NCBI RefSeq assembly: GCF_000308815.1 | Contig: NZ_BAFX01000197.1 | Coordinates: 1-52,697, forward strand | Direction: 5' to 3' | DNA from: Nocardia concava NBRC 100430 | GTDB taxonomy: Bacteria > Actinomycetota > Actinomycetes > Mycobacteriales > Mycobacteriaceae | DNA length: 52,697 nt | Position numbers and translations under genes: made by a program | Notes under the pieces: generated by a model | Told to the model about the DNA's origin: nothing | The model's input: only the letters and a program-made list of their open reading frames with translations | Database searches by the model: none | Shown here: positions 7,642 to 14,506 of the stretch, one piece after another | Layout of the letters: every line of letters starts with the position of its first letter | How positions within the stretch are numbered: the stretch's first letter is position 1

Positions 7642-7694
7642 CCCGGGGGCTTGCGGCAAGCCCCCGGGGATAGCGCACAATCGTCGGCCGAAGG
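7642..7694 (+). promoter_or_regulatory. Rifamycin-associated element (RAE) and promoter of rox
   Basis: GGGGCTTGCGGCAAGCCCC (7646-7664) is a perfect match to the 19-bp inverted repeat known as the rifamycin-associated element, found upstream of rifamycin-inactivation genes in actinomycetes. Here it is extended to a 12-bp perfect stem (7642-7653 with 7657-7668). The -10 candidate CACAAT (7676-7681) begins 15 bp after the CTTGCGGCAAG core, and CGAAGG (7689-7694) begins 39 bp from the core start. Both distances are identical in the promoter at 31905-31953. The TTGCGG inside the core may serve as the -35 box. Confidence 0.85.
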
Positions 7695-7757
7695 TCAGTA
7701 CCTGCGGAAATAGCTTCCGTGAATTGCTGATCCGAACTTCGACGATGGGTGGGCTTC

Positions 7758-9185
7758 ATGTTCGATGTGATCATTACCGGTGCCGGGCCGACGGGTCTGA
7801 TGCTGGCTTGCGAATTGCGCCTGCAGGGCGTCGAGACACTGCTGATCGACCGCGACCCGGAACCGACCAAGGTCGTCAAGGCCATGGGCATGCACGCCCG
7901 CACGGTCGAGATCCTCGACCAACGCGGGATCGCCGACCGCTTCCTGGAGCTCGGCACCCAGCACCCGACCAACGGCTTCTTCGCCGGCATCTACACCGCC
8001 ACGCCGATCGAGCTGGACACCACGTTCCCGTTCGTCCTCGGCCTGCAGCAGCCGATCACCGACCGCCTGCTGGCCGAGCACGCGGTCGAACTCGGCACCG
8101 AGATCCGGCGCGGTGCCGAACTGGTCGGCCTGACCCAGGACGACGACGGCGTCACCGTCGAACTCGCGGACGGCAGCACACTGCGCGCACGCTACCTCGT
8201 CGGCTGCGACGGGGGCCGCTCCACCGTGCGCAAGGCGATCGGTGTCGATTTCCCGGGCGAGCCCAGCCGGATCGAAACCCTGCTGGGTGAGGTCGAATTG
8301 ACCACGCCGCGTGAGGAAGTCATCGCGACGGTGATGGAGCTCCATAAGACGCACCGCCGTTTCGGCGCAGTCCCCTTGGGCGGCACCCGCTATCGCGTGG
8401 GCGCTCCCGCCGAGGGCCTCTCCGACGACCCCCGCGTCCCGCCCACCTTCGAGGAGCTGCGCCGCCAGGTGCAATCCATCGCGGGTACCGACTTCGGCAT
8501 GCACTCCCCGCACTGGCTGTCCCGCTTCGGTGACGCCACCCGCCTGGCCGACCACTACCGAGTCGGCCGAGTCTTCCTCGCGGGCGACGCCGCCCACATT
8601 CACCCGCCGGTCGGCGGCCAGGGCCTCAATCTGGGCGTCCAAGACGCCTTCAACCTCGGCTGGAAACTCGCCGCCGCCGTCAACGGCTGGGCCCCCGCCG
8701 ACCTCCTCGACACCTACGAATCCGAACGTCGCCCCTGGGCCGAGGACGTATTGAACAACACCCGAGCCCAAACCGAACTGTCCCTGCCCGAACCGGGCCC
8801 GCAGTCGATCCGCCGCCTGCTCACCGAACTCATGGACTTCCCCGAGGTGAAGCGCCACCTCACCGAGAAAGTCATCGCTCTGAGCACGCGCTACGACTTC
8901 GGCGATGGCCCCGAGCTCCTCGGCCGCCGCCAACGAGACATCACCCTTAAGCGGGGCCGCCTCTACGAACTCCTGCACGAGGGCGGCGGCCTGCTCCTCG
9001 ACCAGACCGGCAAGCTCTCCGTCGAGGGTTGGTCCGACCGAGTCGACCACGTCGTCGACGTCAGCGAACAACTCGAGGCCCCCGCCATCCTCCTCCGCCC
9101 CGACGGCCACATCGCCTGGCTCGGCAACGACCAATCCGACCTCCGCCCCGCCCTCACCCGCTGGTTCGGCACCCCCGCCGCCTGA
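7758..9185 (+). CDS. rox: Rifampicin monooxygenase (class A flavoprotein)
   Basis: A 475-residue FAD-dependent aromatic hydroxylase that should oxidise the rifamycin naphthoquinone and so linearise or decolour the drug. It shows the dinucleotide fold VIITGAGPTG near the N-terminus, the DG motif LVGCDGGRSTVRKAIG (about 153-168), and the FAD-ribityl GD motif VFLAGDAAHIHPPVGGQGLNLG (about 272-293). The C-terminal part is the shortened thioredoxin-like domain of this subgroup. From memory the sequence is very close along its whole length to the Nocardia farcinica Rox enzyme. ATG 7758 fits the family N-terminus and has a GGGTGGG ribosome site; GTG 7749 is an alternative. The RAE upstream strongly supports the rifamycin role. 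Confidence 0.93.
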   Translation: MFDVIITGAGPTGLMLACELRLQGVETLLIDRDPEPTKVVKAMGMHARTVEILDQRGIADRFLELGTQHPTNGFFAGIYTATPIELDTTFPFVLGLQQPITDRLLAEHAVELGTEIRRGAELVGLTQDDDGVTVELADGSTLRARYLVGCDGGRSTVRKAIGVDFPGEPSRIETLLGEVELTTPREEVIATVMELHKTHRRFGAVPLGGTRYRVGAPAEGLSDDPRVPPTFEELRRQVQSIAGTDFGMHSPHWLSRFGDATRLADHYRVGRVFLAGDAAHIHPPVGGQGLNLGVQDAFNLGWKLAAAVNGWAPADLLDTYESERRPWAEDVLNNTRAQTELSLPEPGPQSIRRLLTELMDFPEVKRHLTEKVIALSTRYDFGDGPELLGRRQRDITLKRGRLYELLHEGGGLLLDQTGKLSVEGWSDRVDHVVDVSEQLEAPAILLRPDGHIAWLGNDQSDLRPALTRWFGTPAA

Positions 9186-9345
9186 TAAGCCCCCGTCAAC
9201 CTCGATCCACGCCCGCCACAACCCGATTCGCACACTGCGGCTCGGTCCCGCCCGCCGCTCCTCGCGCTGGCGGTTGCGGCTTGGTCCGATCCTGCCCGCC
9301 CCGGGCGCAGCGGCGTGGATCTCCGGCCACAGCCGGCGCAGGGTT

Positions 9346-9411
9346 CAAGATCAGGGAGCTCTCACGGTCGAGATTTGTCCGAGTTTGCGCACTGGGAGCT
9401 CCCTGATCTTG
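9346..9411. repeat. 16-bp perfect inverted repeat between convergent genes
   Basis: CAAGATCAGGGAGCTC (9346-9361) and its exact complement GAGCTCCCTGATCTTG (9396-9411) flank a 34-bp loop. It sits between the ends of rox and of the convergent sigma-like gene. Possible roles are a bidirectional terminator or the remnant of a small mobile element. No other copy was seen in this window. Confidence 0.75.
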
Positions 9412-9433
9412 TTGACGGGCGAGTTCGGCGCGG

Positions 9434-10645
9434 TCAGATGGGGGAGGCTGCGGAGAGGCGGAAGGGGGCGCGGTCCCAGCGCCAGTTGTGGCGGAGGGTT
9501 AGGGTGGCGAGGTCCAGGAGGTCCAGGTCCGGGGTCAGGGCCTGGAGTTCGGGCCAGGGGAGGGGGCCTCGGGTCAGCCGGTTGGTGAGGGCGGAATCGT
9601 GGCGGGGGTCGACCTTTCGGGACTTCAGGGATTCGAGGGTGTGGCGGCTGCCGGTCCACGTGAGGTGGCCCCAGCCGTGGGTGTGGGCGTGGGCCAGGGA
9701 GGCGGCGGCGCGGGTGCGGTGGATGTGGAGGGCGGTGTGGGCCGGGGGGAGGACGTCGATGAGGAGGGTGCGGCCGTCGGTGAATTGGGCTGCGGCGGTG
9801 GGGTAGTGGAGGCGGTCGGCGCCGTCGATGGTGTAGGTGACCGCCGCGGGGAGTTCGCGGAAGGTGGTCACGCGGGGGCTGGCGTCGAGGAGGCGGAGCA
9901 GGCGGGCCTGGAGCGCGGTGTCGAAAGTTACTTCGCGGCCGAGCTTTTCGGAGTACATGCGGCCGCGGCCGTCATCGTCGTAGTCGAGGCGGCCGGCGGG
10001 CAGCACGGGCAGCTCGTCCGGGCTCCCGGCGGGCCAGTCCGCCTGCTTCAGCCAGGGATTCCAGATGTCGTCGGGCACGTCCTCGGGTTGCGCGTTGGGC
10101 ATGAGATGCCAGCGCCCCTTCTGCTGCCACCCGGCGATCCGCTGAAACACGAAGCCCGCCAGCCGTTTCGAATCCTGCAGATCGTGCCCGGCCAGCCGCA
10201 GCTTCAGATACGCCCAGTCCTGTGCGGCGATATCCCCGTCTGTCGCATAGGTTTCCGCGAGCAGCGTCCGCACCAGCCGCTCGTCACCCCACCCCGCCGG
10301 ATACCGTCGCGCGAACACCCCCAGATCCGGTTCCCCGGTGGCCAGCGCCTGCCGCACCATGTTCCCCACCGCCCGGGTGTACAACTGCCGCGCCCGATCC
10401 CGCGAAACCCCGAACCGAGCCCCCAACAGCATCAACGTCTCGGGACTCTCCCCATCGATCCCCAGTCGGCACGTGATCAACTCCGCGTCCCGCGGCCGAT
10501 CCCCCGCCACCTCCCCGACCATCCCGGCCAACACCTCATTGACCTGCTCCAGCCCGAAATCCACCCCATCACCCGGATCCTCACCCACCCCGCCCGGATC
10601 CTTGCGCGACCCATCGCGCCCGGTGCGTACATCACTCGTCGTCAA
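9434..10645 (-). CDS. Sigma region 4-like HTH protein with a degenerate TnsA-like domain
   Basis: A 403-residue protein without an assigned function. Residues 40-95 (ending with RFGVSRDRARQLYTRAVGNM) look like sigma factor region 4, a helix-turn-helix that reads -35 DNA. The C-terminal half (about 250-350) contains SPRVTTFRELPAAVTYTIDG, then YPTAAAQFTDGRTLLIDVLP, which follows the TnsA endonuclease N-terminal layout (normally FREQP, Y-PDF, V-E-V-K). The expected Asp after Pro and the Glu/Lys pair are missing (PT and DVL), so a dead nuclease fold acting in DNA binding is the best guess. The start is TTG at 10645, with AGGGG five bases upstream. It converges on rox. Confidence 0.6.
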   Translation of the reverse strand: MTTSDVRTGRDGSRKDPGGVGEDPGDGVDFGLEQVNEVLAGMVGEVAGDRPRDAELITCRLGIDGESPETLMLLGARFGVSRDRARQLYTRAVGNMVRQALATGEPDLGVFARRYPAGWGDERLVRTLLAETYATDGDIAAQDWAYLKLRLAGHDLQDSKRLAGFVFQRIAGWQQKGRWHLMPNAQPEDVPDDIWNPWLKQADWPAGSPDELPVLPAGRLDYDDDGRGRMYSEKLGREVTFDTALQARLLRLLDASPRVTTFRELPAAVTYTIDGADRLHYPTAAAQFTDGRTLLIDVLPPAHTALHIHRTRAAASLAHAHTHGWGHLTWTGSRHTLESLKSRKVDPRHDSALTNRLTRGPLPWPELQALTPDLDLLDLATLTLRHNWRWDRAPFRLSAASPI

Positions 10646-10945
10646 GGCGGCCCCTAGTCTTCGCCAGTCTGTTCGACGAGCCTATCCCCGCCCACCGACA
10701 CATCCGGCGTCCTGCACCCCTCGACACGACTCGAGTCCCGCGCCCATCCACACGGATCGGGCAGCGCGGCCCTCGCACGGATCGGCCGCTCTCCGGTTCG
10801 CGACTCCGGTCTGCCGCGGCGGAGAGGTCTGGTTCGGGGCAAACATGCACTGCCGCTGGCCCGTTCGTATCGGTGGCCCGTTGCGCGGCCGGTGTGATTC
10901 GTCGCGCTGCGGGCCGACCGGGCCGGGGTGGCGGGGGAGTGTGTG
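10646..10945. other. Intergenic region without a recognisable gene
   Basis: About 300 bp between the start of the sigma-like gene and the end of the pilin-like gene, both on the minus strand. It must hold the promoter of the former. No small gene with a ribosome site, no RNA and no strong repeat was recognised. Confidence 0.6.
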
Positions 10946-11296
10946 TCAGGAGCCGATGGCGGCGTTCATGATGGTGCCGGCGCTGGTGGCGATGATGCCG
11001 CCGATCATGGCTCCGGCGACCATCTTCGGGGAGGCGAGGCCGCCGCCGGACCACTTCTCCCAGGCGAAGCGGCCACCGGCGTAGGTGATGCCCATGACGC
11101 CGGAGAGCAGTACGAACCAGGTGAAGTAGCGGACGAGCTTGAGGAGCTTGTCGGCGACCGGCGGAGTCTCCGGGGTGGGATTGCCGAGCTGGGCGAGCAC
11201 GGCGGGCTGGGAGAGCGCCGTATCGAACTGGGAGAGCACAGTGTCGTGGAAGGCGCTGAGCAACATGGTCACCAGGCAAAGGTACCGCGAAATCAT
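10946..11296 (-). CDS. Small two-helix membrane protein resembling a T4SS pilin (TrbC/VirB2-like)
   Basis: A protein of about 116 residues whose second half has two hydrophobic helices, YFTWFVLLSGVMGITYAGG and MVAGAMIGGIIATSAGTIMN, linked by a short loop with RFAWEKWSGGG. This size and topology resemble VirB2/TrbC-type pilins and the small DUF6112-like proteins of actinobacterial T4SS loci. There is no clear signal peptide. The start is uncertain: ATG 11296 gives 116 residues and ATG 11266 gives 106; neither has a good Shine-Dalgarno. It lies 62 bp downstream of tRNA-Gly on the same strand and could be read from that promoter. Its relation to the secretion-like cluster at 13.3-23 kb is inference. 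Confidence 0.6.
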   Translation of the reverse strand: MISRYLCLVTMLLSAFHDTVLSQFDTALSQPAVLAQLGNPTPETPPVADKLLKLVRYFTWFVLLSGVMGITYAGGRFAWEKWSGGGLASPKMVAGAMIGGIIATSAGTIMNAAIGS

Positions 11297-11358
11297 GGCG
11301 ACATGCCCGGGATGTGTGCGAGATCTACTGCGCGGGAACAACTTTCGTTGTCGTGTTG

Positions 11359-11431
11359 AGCGGATGACGAGATTCGAACTCGCGACCCTCACCTTGGCAA
11401 GGTGATGCGCTACCAGCTGCGCTACATCCGC
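11359..11431 (-). tRNA. tRNA-Gly(GCC), solo copy
   Basis: A 73-nt cloverleaf: acceptor GCGGATG pairs with CATCCGC, the anticodon loop CTTGCCAA gives GCC, and GTTCGAATC forms the T loop region. CCA is not encoded. It has the same sequence as the copies at 31215 and 31598. A GCTATC -10 box lies upstream. Confidence 0.97.
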
Positions 11432-11478
11432 ATCGCTTCCTTCGGGGCGTTTCGGCCCGTCCGGCTGCGAGAGAGAAC

Positions 11479-11506
11479 GATAGCCGACCCGCCGCGCATT
11501 TCCAAA
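11479..11506 (-). promoter_or_regulatory. Promoter of the solo tRNA-Gly gene
   Basis: On the minus strand TTTGGA (11506-11501) is followed after 16 bp by GCTATC (11484-11479), then CGTTCTCTCTC. The -10 region and the following CGTTCTC match those of the other tRNA-Gly promoters in this window (GCTAAT then GTTCT). Confidence 0.6.
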
Positions 11507-11669
11507 ACGCCTGGCAAACCCCGAGTTTTCCGGCGCGCCGCCGGGGGCTCGGCCCGAAATTCAGCGAATCGGCGGCGTGCCGTGTCAGCGTGTCAGATGT
11601 CGATGGTTGCCACCGGCTCGATTATCTTGCAGCCTTGCTGCAAGTAGTTCCGGAAATCAGGAGGTCAGC

Positions 11670-13085
11670 GTGGCGAAGTTGTCCGGCGGTATCAGCCGTC
11701 GCGGTCTGTTCGGCGTGGGTTTGGCGGTGGCCGCGGGCGCCGCCCTGGCCGCGTGTAGCTCCGACAAGGACAGCGGCAGCGCGCCCACCACCTCGGTCAG
11801 CAACGACCCCACCGCCGTCGCGGCCGACGCCTACGTCTTCGGCTACCCGCTGGTCCTCATGGACGCCACCCGCACCGCAGGCGGACCGACCAACCAGTTC
11901 GTCCACGCCGATTCCCTGCCGACCTCGGAGGATCGGTACGTGGTTCGCATGAACCTGGACACCCTCTACTCCCAGGCCTGGCTGGACCTGACCGCCGAAC
12001 CTCTGGTGCTGCAGGTCCCCGGCATGGAGTCGGACCGCTACTGGCTCATGCAGATCCTCGACGCCTGGACCAACACCATCCACGACCCGAACAGTATTCG
12101 CCCCCAGGTGAATTCGGGCCAGCAGACGCCGCCGTTCACCTATCTCATCACCGGCCCCGGCTGGACGGGAACCGTGCCCGCGGGCATGACCCGCCTGCAG
12201 ATGCCGACGAATACCGTCTGGGTCATCGGCCGCGTCCAGGTCAACGGCACCGACGACATCCCGGCCGTGCGCGCCATCCAGGAGAAGATGAAGCTCGCCC
12301 CGCTCAGTGCGTATCAGGCCGACCCCGAGATCTCCACGCCCGGAGTGCTTTTCAGCGCCGGTCCCAAGGGCGCGTCGCCGTCGAAGGAAGTCGCGAACCT
12401 GAACGGCCCGGCCTTCTTCGCCAAGCTGTGCGCGCTCATGGCCGCCAACCCGACCACCGCGGGCGACGCCCCCGCCCTGAAGCGCTTCGCCGCCTTGGGC
12501 ATCACCCCCGGCGGCACCCCCACCGCCGATGCCGCGGTACTCGACGCCGGTGTCACCGCCGGGAAGAAGCAGCTCGCCGACTACCGGAACCCGCAGGCCA
12601 CGGAGGCCAACGGCTGGTCGTACTCGGCCAATGTCGGGGCGTACGGCACCGATTACCCGCTGCGCGCCCGCACCGCCCAGGTCGGCCTCGGCGCGAATCT
12701 TCCACAGGACGCGCTCTATCCGACCCTCAACGCCGTAGCCGACGTCAACGGCGCCCCGCAGCGCTTCCGCCTGCACTTCGCCCCCGACCAACTCCCGCCC
12801 GTCGACGCCTTCTGGTCGATCACCGCCTACGACGCCGATAGCTTCCTGGTCCCCAACCCCGCGAACATCTACGCCGTAGGCCACCTGATCCCCGTCACCA
12901 AGAACCCCGACGGCTCCCTCGACATCACCGTCCAGAACGCCGACCCCGGCCCCGCCGTCCCCACCGGCAACTGGCTCCCCATCCCCGCCACCGGCAAATT
13001 CTCCCTCACCCTCCGCCTCTACGCCCCCAAACCCGCAGCGTCACAGGGTAAATGGCAACCCCCGAAGCTGGACACGGTCTCCTGA
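11670..13085 (+). CDS. DUF1254/DUF1214 lipoprotein with Tat-type signal
   Basis: A 471-residue exported protein. The N-terminus has a twin-arginine motif (SRRGLFG), a hydrophobic stretch and a lipobox LAAC with Cys near residue 30, so it is probably a Tat-exported lipoprotein. The mature part has the DUF1254 start (VAADAYVFGYPLVLMDATR, then a region with RMNLDTLYS) and a C-terminal DUF1214 domain (FWSITAYD followed by NPANIYAVG). This two-domain family is common in actinobacteria and has no agreed biochemical role. GTG 11670 is chosen because AGGAGGT lies seven bases upstream. It is monocistronic; a copy of the 73-bp palindrome sits 33 bp after its stop codon. Confidence 0.88.
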   Translation: MAKLSGGISRRGLFGVGLAVAAGAALAACSSDKDSGSAPTTSVSNDPTAVAADAYVFGYPLVLMDATRTAGGPTNQFVHADSLPTSEDRYVVRMNLDTLYSQAWLDLTAEPLVLQVPGMESDRYWLMQILDAWTNTIHDPNSIRPQVNSGQQTPPFTYLITGPGWTGTVPAGMTRLQMPTNTVWVIGRVQVNGTDDIPAVRAIQEKMKLAPLSAYQADPEISTPGVLFSAGPKGASPSKEVANLNGPAFFAKLCALMAANPTTAGDAPALKRFAALGITPGGTPTADAAVLDAGVTAGKKQLADYRNPQATEANGWSYSANVGAYGTDYPLRARTAQVGLGANLPQDALYPTLNAVADVNGAPQRFRLHFAPDQLPPVDAFWSITAYDADSFLVPNPANIYAVGHLIPVTKNPDGSLDITVQNADPGPAVPTGNWLPIPATGKFSLTLRLYAPKPAASQGKWQPPKLDTVS

Positions 13086-13117
13086 CCCCCTGAGCACGGC
13101 AGCAGAAGGTCCCCTTG

Positions 13118-13190
13118 TCATCCCGGCGCGCTTTTAGCCGGGATCCATACTTGCCGGGTGGATTCCGGCCAAAGGCACGCCGGAATGACG
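13118..13190. repeat. 73-bp palindromic repeat, copy B (intergenic)
   Basis: Arms 13118-13148 and 13160-13190 are inverse complements with a few changes, and the spacer is 11 bp, exactly as in copies A and C. Between convergent genes it could act as a bidirectional terminator. Read in the phase used by copies A and C, the plus strand is open (CHPGALLAGI then DSGQRHAGMT), whereas the minus strand has an in-frame TAA. Confidence 0.9.
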
Positions 13191-13291
13191 AGGAGTACCT
13201 CCAACCAGCCGCTTAGGCGGTGAGAATGCGTTGGTGGACATGGCTTCTCGGCCGATGTGTCCACCAGCGCATTCTCGGCGGCTGGGTGGGG

Positions 13292-14506
13292 CTATTTGGG
13301 GGTGTCGGCGTTCAGGGGGACTATGGCGGAGATGAGGGTGGCGTCGCCGATCTTGGTGGTGAGGACGAGTTGGGGGGCCCAGGTGCGTTTGGTGGCGTCG
13401 GGGTGTTGTTCGGTGACGACCATGACGTGCTGGCCGTCGAAGGGGCCGGGCATGATCTGGACGCAGTAGGTGGTGCCGGCGGGAATGGAGTCGATGCCGG
13501 CTTGGATCTGTTCGATGGTGGGGGCGGCGGCGTCGGGGGCGAACATCTCGCGGACGGCCTTGCCGGAGCGGTCGACGTAGTACCGATTCTGTAGCGCGAG
13601 AATGACATCCGGTCCGGATTTGGTGCTGCCGGGGCCGTTGCCGCGGACATTGCCGCCCTTGGTCTCGTTGGGACAGAGACCGGCGGGTACGGCGGCGGCC
13701 GGTTGGTCGAAGGCGGAGGCGGTCGGGGGTGTGGTGACCGCCGGTGCGACGGCGGGCGGGGTCGCGGCGGGTGGGGTGGCGAGGCCCGGTTTCGCGGAGG
13801 TGCTGTCGCCGGTGAGCTTGGCGATCTGGACGGCGACCGCCGCGGTCACGGCGAGTATTGCCAGCAGGCCCAAGAGCGGGACCGCCCATTTGCGTCCGCT
13901 GAGGTTCAGGGAGAAGCCGAATCTCTCACGCTTAGGGGACGTGCGGGTCTGTCGTTTGAGCGGTCGCCGCTCGGTCGGGTAGCCGGGCGGCGGGCCGTCG
14001 AGGTCGCCGCGCGCGGGCCGCGAAGACGGATCGAACGAGGCTCGGGCCTGCAGGACGTCGTAAGCCGTTCGGGCACGGGGTGATTTGTAGGTTGCCCGGC
14101 GTGGAGTGCCGCTCGGCCGGGCCGCCGGTGGCTGTTCGGCCGCTCGAGCGTGCTGCGGATGCTCGCTCGAACGGCTGTACAGCAGGGCGTCGCGGGATCC
14201 CGGGCCGGACTCGGAAGACTCTGCGCGGGAGGGGGAGTGGGGTTCGTAGTACTCCTCATCCGGCTGCGGCTCGAAATACTCCTCACGCGGCAATGGCCGG
14301 GGCTCGAAGTATTCGTCGTCCTCGTCGCCGAAGTCGTCGTATTCGTCGTAGCCGGAGGCGTATTCGTCGTCCCGGGTGTGCCGGGCCCGCGTCGGGGCGG
14401 GTGCGCCGGTGATCCAGTCCGACCAGCTGCCGGTGTATTCGTCGTCCTCGGCCGGGTTCGGCGGTTCCGATCCCGTTGTCCGCGAATTCGATTCGGTGGT
14501 GCTCAT
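13292..14506 (-). CDS. Single-pass membrane protein, acidic disordered N-terminus, DUF8176-like C-terminal domain
   Basis: A 404-residue protein. Residues 1-205 are low-complexity, rich in Glu, Asp, Tyr, Ser and Arg (several EEYFEP-type repeats). One membrane helix follows (WAVPLLGLLAILAVTAAVAVQIA, about 214-236), then a Pro/Ala linker and an extracytoplasmic domain of about 130 residues. That domain, with LCPNETKGG, VILALQNRYYVDRSGKAVREMFAPDA and TTYCVQIMPG, matches the C-terminal domain of the protein at 18074-20677, so the two are paralogues (probably DUF8176). The ATG overlaps the cutinase stop codon as ATGA, so the genes are translationally coupled. The role is unknown; the shared domain suggests an NTF2-like or assembly function in a secretion apparatus. 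Confidence 0.75.
   Translation of the reverse strand: MSTTESNSRTTGSEPPNPAEDDEYTGSWSDWITGAPAPTRARHTRDDEYASGYDEYDDFGDEDDEYFEPRPLPREEYFEPQPDEEYYEPHSPSRAESSESGPGSRDALLYSRSSEHPQHARAAEQPPAARPSGTPRRATYKSPRARTAYDVLQARASFDPSSRPARGDLDGPPPGYPTERRPLKRQTRTSPKRERFGFSLNLSGRKWAVPLLGLLAILAVTAAVAVQIAKLTGDSTSAKPGLATPPAATPPAVAPAVTTPPTASAFDQPAAAVPAGLCPNETKGGNVRGNGPGSTKSGPDVILALQNRYYVDRSGKAVREMFAPDAAAPTIEQIQAGIDSIPAGTTYCVQIMPGPFDGQHVMVVTEQHPDATKRTWAPQLVLTTKIGDATLISAIVPLNADTPK

Noticed and set aside
10654..10842. Short minus-strand frame in the 300-bp gap
   Set aside because: Arg/Pro-rich, no ribosome site, no recognisable feature, and it would overlap the promoter of the sigma-like gene.
13134..13889. Minus-strand frame containing the palindrome B peptide fused to an Arg-rich sequence
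   Set aside because: Out of frame with the DUF8176-like protein that occupies the same strand; it illustrates that the repeat is often open but is not a gene.
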